From Treponema pectinovorum (lineage in GTDB: Bacteria > Spirochaetota > Spirochaetia > Treponematales > Treponemataceae), in contig NZ_UFQO01000005.1 in assembly GCF_900497595.1 (NCBI RefSeq), positions 62,001-126,000 of the forward strand: DNA of 64,000 nt, written 5' to 3'. The translations under genes and the position numbers were made by a program. Below are positions 41,163-49,346 of the stretch, one piece after another (position 1 is the stretch's first letter; every line of letters starts with the position of its first letter). The notes under the pieces were generated by a model. The model saw only the letters and a program-made list of their open reading frames with translations, searched no databases and was not told the origin of the DNA.

Positions 41163-41831
41163 ATGAAAAAAACGCAAATCGTATACGAAAATCAAGAAAT
41201 TCTCGTCATAAATAAGGAAGCAGGAATAAGCGTGCAGGGCGGAGAAAAAATTGCTCATCCTCTGGACGAAGAACTTTCCAAGCAACTCGGCTATAAAGTT
41301 TTTTTGGTTCATCGCCTCGACAAAGAAACTTCTGGTCTTATGATTGTCGCAAAATCTTCAACGGCGGCTTCAAAATGGATTTCGTTGATTTCAAGCAAAA
41401 AAGTGAAAAAAGAATACACTGCAATCTGTTTTTTTGAGCCTGTTATAGACGGCAAAAAATCTTTTGAAGGAAAAATTACCGACAGCATCGAAAAATCTGG
41501 AAAAACTTTAACTGCGCAAACCTATTTTAAACTTTTTGCGTCCAAAGAAATTTTTTTAGATGATGAAAGCGTAAAAATTTCTGCGCTTCACCTTACGCTT
41601 GGAAGCGGAAGAATGCATCAGATTAGAATCCACCTTGCAAAAGCTGGCTGTCCAATAGTGCAAGATGACAAGCACGGAAATTTCAAATTGAATAAAAAAG
41701 TTAGAGCTTTGGGTATAAAAAAACTCTGCCTTGCTTCTACAAAACTTACGATTCCAAATGAAAAAGAAAATCTCGTTTTTGAAATAGAACTTCCAGAGCA
41801 CATGAAAACCGCATTGGCTCTATTGACATAG
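41163..41831 (+). CDS. RluA-family pseudouridine synthase
   Basis: A 222-residue enzyme that isomerises specific uridines of rRNA or tRNA. The catalytic Asp53 is in VHRLDKETSGLMIVAKS, the family signature, and later GSGRMHQIRIHLAKAGCPIVQDDKHG matches the conserved RluA C-terminal block. The S4 domain of longer members is missing, so this is the short type. Target base cannot be assigned. The stop codon lies within the promoter of the next operon. Confidence 0.9.
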   Translation: MKKTQIVYENQEILVINKEAGISVQGGEKIAHPLDEELSKQLGYKVFLVHRLDKETSGLMIVAKSSTAASKWISLISSKKVKKEYTAICFFEPVIDGKKSFEGKITDSIEKSGKTLTAQTYFKLFASKEIFLDDESVKISALHLTLGSGRMHQIRIHLAKAGCPIVQDDKHGNFKLNKKVRALGIKKLCLASTKLTIPNEKENLVFEIELPEHMKTALALLT

Positions 41832-41851
41832 TTTTTGAGCGTCGCTATACT
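41823..41851 (+). promoter_or_regulatory. Consensus promoter of the rimP-nusA-infB operon
   Basis: TTGACA (41,823-41,828), exactly 17 bases, TATACT (41,846-41,851): one base from perfect sigma70 consensus. It overlaps the end of the upstream gene. The predicted start is near 41,858, about 75 bases before rimP. Confidence 0.88.
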
Positions 41852-41880
41852 CAATCTAACATTTTAATAGAGATATTTGA

Positions 41881-41913
41881 ATGGATCCGAAACAACGGGT
41901 CCATTTTTATTTT
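41881..41913 (+). terminator. Terminator-like hairpin in the leader of the rimP-nusA operon (attenuator candidate)
   Basis: ATGGATCCG (41,881-41,889), loop AAACAA, CGGGTCCAT (41,896-41,904), then TTTTATTTT. It lies downstream of the promoter and upstream of rimP, so operon transcripts must read through it. Confidence 0.8.
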
Positions 41914-41933
41914 ATAGGACGAAGACAAAAATA

Positions 41934-42407
41934 ATGGAATACATTGCGCTTGATTCACAGCCACATTATGCAGAATGCGAAGAGATTGCCAGTTCATTGG
42001 GCTATCACCTTGTTGAATTGAAAATTTCAAAACAGGGCAGCACAACACGTATCCTTGCTGTCATAACAGGAGAAGATTCCACAGCAAACATTGGAATAAA
42101 CGACTGTTCAAAAGTTCATCACGCTCTGCTTCCAAAAATCGAAGAAATTCTTGGAACCGACGACACCTATATGGAACTAACTTCGCCTGGCATGGAACGC
42201 AATATAAAAAATGCTGCAGAATTTGCCCTTTTTAAAGGCAGGCAGGTTAGAGTTTGGGATAAAACGATAAGCGACTGGGTTGGCGGAAAAGTTATTTCTG
42301 CGGATAAGGCTTCAGTTACTTTAGAAGTTGCACAGGAAGACGGTTCTTTTGTTCAAAAAACTGTTTCTTATGCAGATATAGCAAAGGCAAAATTTATTCA
42401 CTTATAA
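41934..42407 (+). CDS. rimP: Ribosome maturation factor RimP
   Basis: A 157-residue protein needed for assembly of the 30S subunit. Family features are GYHLVELKISKQGSTTRILAV, the GINDCSKVHHALLPKIEEI helix, and the conserved YMELTSPGMERNIKNAAEF block, followed by the C-terminal SH3-like domain with FKGRQVRVWDKTIS. The start at ATG 41,934 is used because the earlier in-frame start lies inside the leader hairpin. It is the first gene of the nusA operon, 22 bases before nusA. Confidence 0.95.
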   Translation: MEYIALDSQPHYAECEEIASSLGYHLVELKISKQGSTTRILAVITGEDSTANIGINDCSKVHHALLPKIEEILGTDDTYMELTSPGMERNIKNAAEFALFKGRQVRVWDKTISDWVGGKVISADKASVTLEVAQEDGSFVQKTVSYADIAKAKFIHL

Positions 42408-42429
42408 TTTTTTTAAGGAGGCTTGAATT

Positions 42430-43905
42430 ATGTCAGAAATGGCAGAGGCAATCCGTGAACTAATCGAGGAAAAAGGTTTTTCGGAAGAATCGGTCAAGCA
42501 AACAGTAGAAAACGCAATAAAGGCAGCGTATAAAAAGACGTTTGGAACTGCGGATAACTGCGAGGTAAAATTTGCGGACGATTTGTCCGATGTTTCAGTT
42601 TATTCCCGAAAGGTAATCGTGGACGGAGTTTACGATCCTGTTACAGAAATTGAACTTGAAGATGCTCTTAAGATGAGCGATGAATGCGAAGTTGGAGATG
42701 AAATTCTTATATTAATAGATCCAAAAACTTTTGAACGTTCCGCAGTTTCTACAGGAAAACAGGCCGCACACCAGGGATTGAGCGAAAGTCAAAAGACAAA
42801 TCTCTACAACGAATTTAAAGATAAAATTGGCGAAGTGATAATCGGCTATTATCAGCGTGAGTACAATGGAAATATCTATGTAGATTTGGGCAAGGTTGAA
42901 GGAGTTCTTCCTAAAAAATACCAGAGCCCAAGGGAAGTTTATCAAAAAAGCGATCGCATAAAGGCGGTTGTTGTTGATGTAAAACCTATTTCCTCTGGCG
43001 TTCAGCTGGTTTTGAGCCGCACAGATCCAAAATTCGTGCAGTCAACGCTCGAACTTGAAGTTCCAGAAATCGAAGACAAAACTGTAGAAATTTTTAAGAT
43101 TGTTCGCGAAGCAGGCTACCGCACAAAGATAGCAGTTTTTTCTAACAAAGAAGAAGTTGATCCTGTTGGTGCTTGCGTAGGTCCAAAGGGCGTGCGTATT
43201 CAAAATGTTATTCGTGAACTTGAAGGTGAAAAAATCGATGTCCTTCGTTACGATCCAGATCCTGTTGTATTCATAAAGAATGCTCTTTCGCCTGCGGAAG
43301 TTGAAAAAGTTTTGATAACAGATGAAGAAAAAAGGCAGGCACTTGCAATCGTAAACGAGAGTCAATTCTCACTTGCTATTGGTAAACAGGGACAAAATGT
43401 TCGCCTTGCAAACAGGCTTTGCGATTGGTCAATCGATGTAAAAACAGAAGAGCAGGCGGCAGAAATCGATTTGAGTCAGTTTACTGCAAGAAAAGCCGCA
43501 GAGCAGTTGTTTAGCAACAGTGCGGATGAAGCCCAAGTCGAAGAGCCTGTTTCTACCATTAGTGAACTTTCTGGAGTTGATGCAAATGTTGCAAAAGCTT
43601 TAAAAGACGCAGGCTATGATGATATTCAGGACTTTGTCGATGCTTACGAAGAAGGAACTTTAAAAGTTGAAGGCGTAACACAAGAGCAACTTGACGAAGT
43701 GAATAAAATCATCTGCGATGTTGTAGAGTTTGTCGAAGAGGAAAATCCAGAAGATAGTCAACAAGCAGAAGATGAATCAAAAGATTCTTCTGAAGAAGAT
43801 GATACTGCTCAAGATGAAGATTATTTTTGTCCTGAATGTGGTGCAAAAATCACTTTAGATATGCACAAATGTCCTAATTGTGGTGTTGAATTTGAATTTG
43901 AATGA
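42430..43905 (+). CDS. nusA: Transcription termination/antitermination factor NusA with C-terminal zinc ribbon
   Basis: A 491-residue RNA polymerase-associated factor. The order is an N-terminal domain (1-125), S1 (GEVIIGYYQREYNGNIYVDLG), KH1 (DPVGACVGPKGVRIQ), KH2 (LAIGKQGQNVRLA), then a helical AR-like domain (340-435). At the end an acidic linker leads to CPECGAKITLDMHKCPNCG, a four-cysteine zinc ribbon that most bacterial NusA proteins lack. AAGGAGG precedes the ATG. It is likely to autoregulate the leader hairpin upstream. Confidence 0.95.
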   Translation: MSEMAEAIRELIEEKGFSEESVKQTVENAIKAAYKKTFGTADNCEVKFADDLSDVSVYSRKVIVDGVYDPVTEIELEDALKMSDECEVGDEILILIDPKTFERSAVSTGKQAAHQGLSESQKTNLYNEFKDKIGEVIIGYYQREYNGNIYVDLGKVEGVLPKKYQSPREVYQKSDRIKAVVVDVKPISSGVQLVLSRTDPKFVQSTLELEVPEIEDKTVEIFKIVREAGYRTKIAVFSNKEEVDPVGACVGPKGVRIQNVIRELEGEKIDVLRYDPDPVVFIKNALSPAEVEKVLITDEEKRQALAIVNESQFSLAIGKQGQNVRLANRLCDWSIDVKTEEQAAEIDLSQFTARKAAEQLFSNSADEAQVEEPVSTISELSGVDANVAKALKDAGYDDIQDFVDAYEEGTLKVEGVTQEQLDEVNKIICDVVEFVEEENPEDSQQAEDESKDSSEEDDTAQDEDYFCPECGAKITLDMHKCPNCGVEFEFE

Positions 43906-43974
43906 TAAATCGCTGTAGAATAATAAAAGCGATAAGAAAAAGTACGAGAAATTAAAAAGAGGTAAAGCGGATAT

Positions 43975-46851
43975 ATGGCTGAAGAATTAGAAAAAAAGCC
44001 CGAGTTTGTATTGAATAAGAAAAAGTCAGAACTTCAAGAAACAAAAAGTTCTGTACAAGATTCTGCAAGTCAGGCTCAAAAAGAAAAAAAGAAGGTTGTA
44101 GTAGTAAAGAGAAAAGTACCGACTCAACCACAAAGAGCTCCAGTTCAATCATCGACTTCGGGAAATTTGCAGACAGGCACAGAGCAAAAAACTGTTCGTC
44201 CTGTTCCGGTGGTAAAAAAGTCAACAAATTCTTCGCCATCAACTTCTGAAAATCACTCTCAGTCGTCCAGTCAAAAAACTTCTGGACAAACTCGTACAAC
44301 TTTCGAAATTGCATCAACTCGGCCGAATGTAAAGGCTGGCAATCTTTCTAATCGTTCTCGTGGTGGTTATCGCTCTGGAAATGGCGGTGGATATCAAAAT
44401 CGTGAAGGCGGTTACAATAATGGCTATTCTTCTAACAGAGGGGAAGGCGGCTTTAAAAACCAGAATAGGGAAGGTGGGTTTAGAAACAACTACTCTAATG
44501 GACAAAGAACGGGTGGTTTTTCTGGTGCTCAAGCTCGCGAAAATTATCAAAATCGCGACAAAAACCAAGCTACCGGGGGATTTAATCGCACAGGAAATAG
44601 CGGTTTTAACCGTGGTGCTCAAGGCGGTGGATTCAATCGCTCAGGAACAGGTGGACGTCCAGGTTTTGGTGGCGCTCGTCCTAATGGTTCTAGACCTGGT
44701 TTTGGCGGAAGTCGCACTGGCTTTGGTGGAAAACCAGCTTTTGGTGGCGAAAATGTTGCATCTGCAATTCCAGAACAGAAATCTTTGGGCAAAAAAGCAT
44801 TTAAAGGCAAAAAACAGGTCTACAGTCGAAAAGATAAAGAAGAGCTCTTTGATGAAGAAGAACTTTACAAGAAGAAGGCTTCAATTCCTGCAAGCGTAGT
44901 TCCTAAATCTATAGATATAATGGAATCCGTTTCTGTTTCAGACCTCGCTAGAAAGATGAATTTAAAAGCAAATGAGATAATCGGAAAACTGATGTCTATG
45001 GGAATTATGGTTACGATAAACCAGAGCATAGATTCGGATACTGCAATTTTGCTTGCTGCAGAATACGGCTGTGAAGTTCATCTTGTTTCTCTTTATGACG
45101 AAACTTTGATAGAAAGCGACAAGGGCGAAGGCATGGAAGAACTTCCTCGTCCTCCTATTGTTACAGTCATGGGACACGTAGATCATGGTAAGACAAAGAC
45201 TCTCGATGCAATTAGAAAAACAAATGTTGTTGCTGGCGAAGCTGGTGGAATCACTCAAAAAATCGGTGCTTATCAGGTTAAGACTGAAAAAGGCGTTATC
45301 ACCTTCCTCGATACTCCAGGACACGAAGCATTTACTATGATGCGCGCTCGCGGTGCTCAGATAACAGATGTCTGTGTTTTGGTTGTTGCCGCTGATGACG
45401 GTGTTATGCCACAGACTTTGGAAGCGTTAAGCCATGCAAAAGACGCAAAAGTTCCAATCATAGTTGCAGTAAATAAAATTGATAAACCAGAAGCAAATCC
45501 AGACAGAGTTATGACGCAGCTTTCGGAAAAAGGACTTACTCCAGAAGAATGGGGTGGAGACACTCAATATGTAAAAATTTCTGCTTTAAAAGGCGAAGGC
45601 ATAGATGAACTTCTTGATGCGATTCTTTTGCAGGCGGAAATGCTTGAATTAAAAACTCATTGGGGAACTCGTGCCGAAGGTAAAGTGATTGAATCGCGCG
45701 TAGACCAGGGACGCGGTGTTGTTGCAGACGTTATGGTTTTAAGCGGAACACTAAAAGTTGGAGATCCTTTTGTTGCAGGTATTTACTCTGGTAGAGTTCG
45801 TGCAATGTTTAACGACAGAGGAGAAAAAGTTATAGAAGCAAGTCCTTCAATGCCTGTAGAAGTGTTGGGCTTGGATGAAATGCCAAATGCAGGTGATCCG
45901 TTCCAGGTTACAGAAAGCGAACGCGACGCTAGAGATATTTCAAATAAAAGACAGGAACTCAAGAGATTTGAAGCAGCAAAAGCTGTTAAAAAAGTTACTT
46001 TGGACAACCTTGTTTCTACAATCGAAGCGAGCGAAGTTAAAGAACTCAGAGTTATCATAAAAGCAGACCTTCAAGGTTCAGCTGAAGCGCTCAAAATTTC
46101 TCTTGAAAAACTTTCTACACCAGAAATTCGCTTGAATGTTATCCATTCTTCAGCAGGTGCAATAAACGAAAGCGATGTAACTTTAGCTTCTGCCGATGAA
46201 AATGCAATCATAATCGGCTTTAACGTTCGTCCTACAGCAAAAGCGAAGATGCTTGCAGATGAAGAAAAAGTTGAAATTCGAAAGTACAACATCATCTATA
46301 AATGTGTTGAAGAAATTCAAGCGGCTATGGAAGGGATGTTGCGTCCAGATACGATCGAACAGAATATCGGTACAGCAGAAGTTCGAAACATCTTTAAAGT
46401 TCCAAAGGTCGGCGTGATTGCAGGTTGTTATGTTACAAATGGTCTTGTAAAAAAGAGCGCAACTGTAAATCTCATCCGCGAAGGAATTGTAAAGTGGACA
46501 GGAAAAATCTCCTCGCTTAAAAGATTCAAAGACGATGCGAAAGAAGTAAAAGAAGGCTTTGAATGCGGAATAAGTTTGGAAAACTGGCAGGATATTCAAG
46601 TTGGAGATCAACTTGAGTTTATTGAGTATGTAGAAATTGCAAGAAAACTCGGTGAATCTCTCGTAGACGAAAAAGCTGCTGCAGAAGAAAAAGCAAAAGC
46701 GCGTATAGAAGCTGCAAAAGCAGAAGCACAGGCTGCTCATGAACAGGCTTTAGCAGAAGAAGCGGAAGCAAAAGCCAAAGCCAAGGCAAAAAAAGCTGCA
46801 ACAAAGGCTAAAAAGTCGGATTCATCAGAAAACGCAGGAGATGCTGAATAA
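43975..46851 (+). CDS. infB: Translation initiation factor IF-2 with Gly/Arg/Asn-rich N-terminus
   Basis: A 958-residue GTPase placing initiator tRNA on the 30S subunit. Residues 1-120 are Lys/Ser-rich, 120-265 are a low-complexity region of repeated GGY, GGF, NRG and RPGFGG units, then IF2_N (about 315-365). The G domain starts at about 395 ([20 protein letters not shown]), followed by the C1/C2 domains. The C-terminus adds a long Ala/Lys/Glu-rich tail. It follows nusA by 69 bases with a GAGGTAAAG ribosome site. Confidence 0.96.
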   Translation: MAEELEKKPEFVLNKKKSELQETKSSVQDSASQAQKEKKKVVVVKRKVPTQPQRAPVQSSTSGNLQTGTEQKTVRPVPVVKKSTNSSPSTSENHSQSSSQKTSGQTRTTFEIASTRPNVKAGNLSNRSRGGYRSGNGGGYQNREGGYNNGYSSNRGEGGFKNQNREGGFRNNYSNGQRTGGFSGAQARENYQNRDKNQATGGFNRTGNSGFNRGAQGGGFNRSGTGGRPGFGGARPNGSRPGFGGSRTGFGGKPAFGGENVASAIPEQKSLGKKAFKGKKQVYSRKDKEELFDEEELYKKKASIPASVVPKSIDIMESVSVSDLARKMNLKANEIIGKLMSMGIMVTINQSIDSDTAILLAAEYGCEVHLVSLYDETLIESDKGEGMEELPRPPIVTVMGHVDHGKTKTLDAIRKTNVVAGEAGGITQKIGAYQVKTEKGVITFLDTPGHEAFTMMRARGAQITDVCVLVVAADDGVMPQTLEALSHAKDAKVPIIVAVNKIDKPEANPDRVMTQLSEKGLTPEEWGGDTQYVKISALKGEGIDELLDAILLQAEMLELKTHWGTRAEGKVIESRVDQGRGVVADVMVLSGTLKVGDPFVAGIYSGRVRAMFNDRGEKVIEASPSMPVEVLGLDEMPNAGDPFQVTESERDARDISNKRQELKRFEAAKAVKKVTLDNLVSTIEASEVKELRVIIKADLQGSAEALKISLEKLSTPEIRLNVIHSSAGAINESDVTLASADENAIIIGFNVRPTAKAKMLADEEKVEIRKYNIIYKCVEEIQAAMEGMLRPDTIEQNIGTAEVRNIFKVPKVGVIAGCYVTNGLVKKSATVNLIREGIVKWTGKISSLKRFKDDAKEVKEGFECGISLENWQDIQVGDQLEFIEYVEIARKLGESLVDEKAAAEEKAKARIEAAKAEAQAAHEQALAEEAEAKAKAKAKKAATKAKKSDSSENAGDAE

Positions 46852-47231
46852 TGGGTGAGTTTAGACTTGCAAGGTTAGGAGAGCAGATTCGCGATGAGAT
46901 TGCAAAATTGATTTACACTCAAAAGATAAAAGATCCGCGAGTTTCTACTTTTCTAACTGTAAACAGGGTTGAAGTTGCTGCAGATTTAGCTTATGCAAAG
47001 GTCTATGTTTCCAGTTTTTTGCCAGAAGGTCAAATTATAAAAGGCGTTGCAGGATTGAACAGTGCAGCAGGCTTTATTCAGACTTCAATCGCAAAAAAAC
47101 TTACGATAAGAAAATTCCCAAAACTCACTTTTATAGCGGACAATTCTATAAAAGAGGGTTTTGAGATGGTTCATAAACTCAATCTGCTAGAAGCAGAGGA
47201 AAATGAAAACAGACAAAAACAGTCACAATAG
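46851..47231 (+). CDS. rbfA: Ribosome-binding factor A
   Basis: A 126-residue cold-shock and 16S rRNA maturation factor with the KH-like fold: RLARLGEQIRDEIAKLIYTQ, KDPRVSTFLTVNRVEVAADL, AKVYVSSF and IRKFPKLTFIADNSIKEG. Its ATG overlaps the infB stop by one base (TAATG), and its last 29 bases overlap the next gene. All domains expected for the family are present. Confidence 0.95.
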   Translation: MGEFRLARLGEQIRDEIAKLIYTQKIKDPRVSTFLTVNRVEVAADLAYAKVYVSSFLPEGQIIKGVAGLNSAAGFIQTSIAKKLTIRKFPKLTFIADNSIKEGFEMVHKLNLLEAEENENRQKQSQ

Positions 47232-49026
47232 CGGCGATTCTTCTATTCTGCTACTTGCAAAGCAGGCAGGAGAAACGAGTTTTTCTTCGCTTACGGCAGT
47301 AAAAAAATCTCTTAAAACATCAAAAGTTGGGCACACTGGAACTTTAGATTCGTTTGCAGACGGACTTTTGGTGGTTTTGACTGGAAAATTAACTCGTCTT
47401 GTTCCTCATATAACAAATTTTAACAAAACTTATCTTGCTTTAATTGAATTCGGAAAAGGAACCGATACTTTAGACCCAACAGGAAAAGTTATTGCACAAG
47501 GTCTTGTTCCAGACGAGAAAATTGTGCTTCAATCCCTTAAAAAATTTAAAGGCGAAATCCAGCAGATACCTCCAGCTTTTAGCGCACTTCATGTAAATGG
47601 AAAACGTTCCAGCGATTTGTGCAGGGCAGGCGAAAAGGTTGAACTTGCTCCAAGAAAAATTACAATTCATTCGATAAAACTTTTAGATTTTTACGATAAA
47701 TACGCGCTCATCGAAGTTTCATGTTCAATGGGAACTTACATCCGCGCCCTTGCACGAGATATTGCAAAAGAATGTGGCACTGTTGCTCATCTAAAAGCGT
47801 TAAGGCGAACGAGCGTTGGTCCATTTTTGTTAAAAGATGCAGCAGGAGCGGATAAATTAGGACTTTTTACGATAAGCTCTCTTATCAATAAAAACGAAAA
47901 CGACTTTGTTGGCCGTCAAGACGATTCTGCCTTTTTGGAAGAGATAAAAAATTCGGCAAAATCGATGACAGTCGAAATCGCAAAATTTTGTGGTTTTACG
48001 CCTGCTCTTTTATCGCGTGCGTATGTGCAGGATTTTTCTAACGGAAGGACTTTAACGAATCACTCTTTTTATTATGAATATAAGCCTGCAGAAAACTGTG
48101 AATTTGCGGTTTTCTATCCTGATTTAGTTTTTGCAGGCGTGGTTAAAAAAAATAACCGAAAATTGAGTTATGGTTTTGTAATTCCGACTCGCGAGGAAAA
48201 GATAAAAGTTTATTCGTGGGAGCAAATTTTTTCGGATAAATTTTCAAAGGAATTTAAAAGCAAAGGAGTGGCCTTGTCCATTGGGAGTTTTGACGGAACT
48301 CACATCGGGCACGACAGCATTTTCGATTCTATCCTTGAACGGAAAGATTTAGTTCCAGGAATCGTTACCTTTCGTCATTCTGCGAGATTTTCGACAGAAA
48401 AGAATTCTTATAAAGGCGATGTTTCCAGTTTGAGTCAACGCATGGAATTCTTTATCCGTAAAGGATTTAGCTTTGTCGTTGTCATTGACTTTTCTGATGA
48501 TTTTACTAAAATTGAAGGCAGCGATTTTTTAACCGTTATAAAGAAGAATTGCAATTTAAAATACCTTTGTGAAGGCAAGGATTTTACCTGCGGTTACAAA
48601 GGCTCTATAGATGTAAAAGCTTTAGGCGATTTCTGCTTGAAAAACAATATCGAGCTGAATGTTGTCGATTTTGTTGACTACTTGGGCAGAAAAGTTAGTT
48701 CTTCAAGAATCCGAACGGATGTTTTGGAAGAAAAATTTGAAGCGGTAAAAATAATGCTTCATAAGTCATTTGAACTTGATTGTGCAGGTTTTGAATGGGA
48801 AAAAGAAGAAAAAGACGGACAGCATTGGCTTGTCGCAAAAAAAAGGGGGATTCAAGTTTTTCCTCCAGACGGACAATATAAAGTCCAAATAGAAACGGTA
48901 ATTTCTGGAAGCGAAGAGATTTCCGTAACAAAAACTGTGCTTTGCAAATTGGATTCTGGTTTACTTCGCGTGCTAGATTCTGATGGGTCGCTCAGTGGTT
49001 TTGTGCGGGCAATTCAATTTGGTTAA
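47203..49026 (+). CDS. truB: TruB-RibF fusion: tRNA pseudouridine-55 synthase plus FMN adenylyltransferase domain
   Basis: A 607-residue two-part enzyme. Residues 15-340 are TruB (catalytic Asp49 in GHTGTLDSFADG, later CSMGTYIRALARDIAKECG), making pseudouridine 55 in tRNA. Residues 355-505 are the RibF nucleotidyltransferase domain (SIGSFDGTHIGH at about 360 and SSSRIR near 500), which forms FAD from FMN. The riboflavin kinase domain that normally follows is not recognisable; the last 100 residues lack its Thr/Asn signature. In T. pallidum the two are, to my recollection, separate neighbours. The frame is unbroken, so the fusion is in the sequence as given. Confidence 0.9.
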   Translation: MKTDKNSHNSGDSSILLLAKQAGETSFSSLTAVKKSLKTSKVGHTGTLDSFADGLLVVLTGKLTRLVPHITNFNKTYLALIEFGKGTDTLDPTGKVIAQGLVPDEKIVLQSLKKFKGEIQQIPPAFSALHVNGKRSSDLCRAGEKVELAPRKITIHSIKLLDFYDKYALIEVSCSMGTYIRALARDIAKECGTVAHLKALRRTSVGPFLLKDAAGADKLGLFTISSLINKNENDFVGRQDDSAFLEEIKNSAKSMTVEIAKFCGFTPALLSRAYVQDFSNGRTLTNHSFYYEYKPAENCEFAVFYPDLVFAGVVKKNNRKLSYGFVIPTREEKIKVYSWEQIFSDKFSKEFKSKGVALSIGSFDGTHIGHDSIFDSILERKDLVPGIVTFRHSARFSTEKNSYKGDVSSLSQRMEFFIRKGFSFVVVIDFSDDFTKIEGSDFLTVIKKNCNLKYLCEGKDFTCGYKGSIDVKALGDFCLKNNIELNVVDFVDYLGRKVSSSRIRTDVLEEKFEAVKIMLHKSFELDCAGFEWEKEEKDGQHWLVAKKRGIQVFPPDGQYKVQIETVISGSEEISVTKTVLCKLDSGLLRVLDSDGSLSGFVRAIQFG

Positions 49027-49059
49027 CCCAGAGAAAATAAATTTTAAGGAGTAAGTAAA

Positions 49060-49326
49060 ATGCTTACAAAAGAAGAATCAGCTGCATTGATCAGCAAATT
49101 TGGCGCAAACGAAGCCGACACAGGAAATTCAAAAGTTCAGATTGCATTGTTGACTGAACGAATTAAACAGCTCACAGCTCACTGCCAGCAGTTTCCAAAA
49201 GATACTGGAGCTTCAAGGGCGCTTTTAAAAGTTGTTGGACAGCGCCGCAAGATGCTCAAATACCTCCAGAGAAAAGATCTCGAAACATATCGTCAGCTCA
49301 TTAAAGACCTTGGCCTCCGCAAATAA
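49060..49326 (+). CDS. rpsO: 30S ribosomal protein S15
   Basis: An 88-residue protein, the normal S15 length, with ADTGNSKVQIALLTERIKQL, HCQQFPKDTGASRALLKVVGQRRKMLKYLQ and the final DLETYRQLIKDLGLRK. It binds 16S rRNA at the central domain. A strong AAGGAG ribosome site precedes the ATG. It is placed between truB-ribF and pnp, as in many bacteria. Confidence 0.98.
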   Translation: MLTKEESAALISKFGANEADTGNSKVQIALLTERIKQLTAHCQQFPKDTGASRALLKVVGQRRKMLKYLQRKDLETYRQLIKDLGLRK

Positions 49327-49346
49327 GTTAATCGGAGGTGCAACTA

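Noticed and set aside
46183-46740. 185-codon minus-strand frame opposite infB
   Set aside because: Phe/Cys-rich antisense shadow of the conserved IF-2 C-terminal domains.
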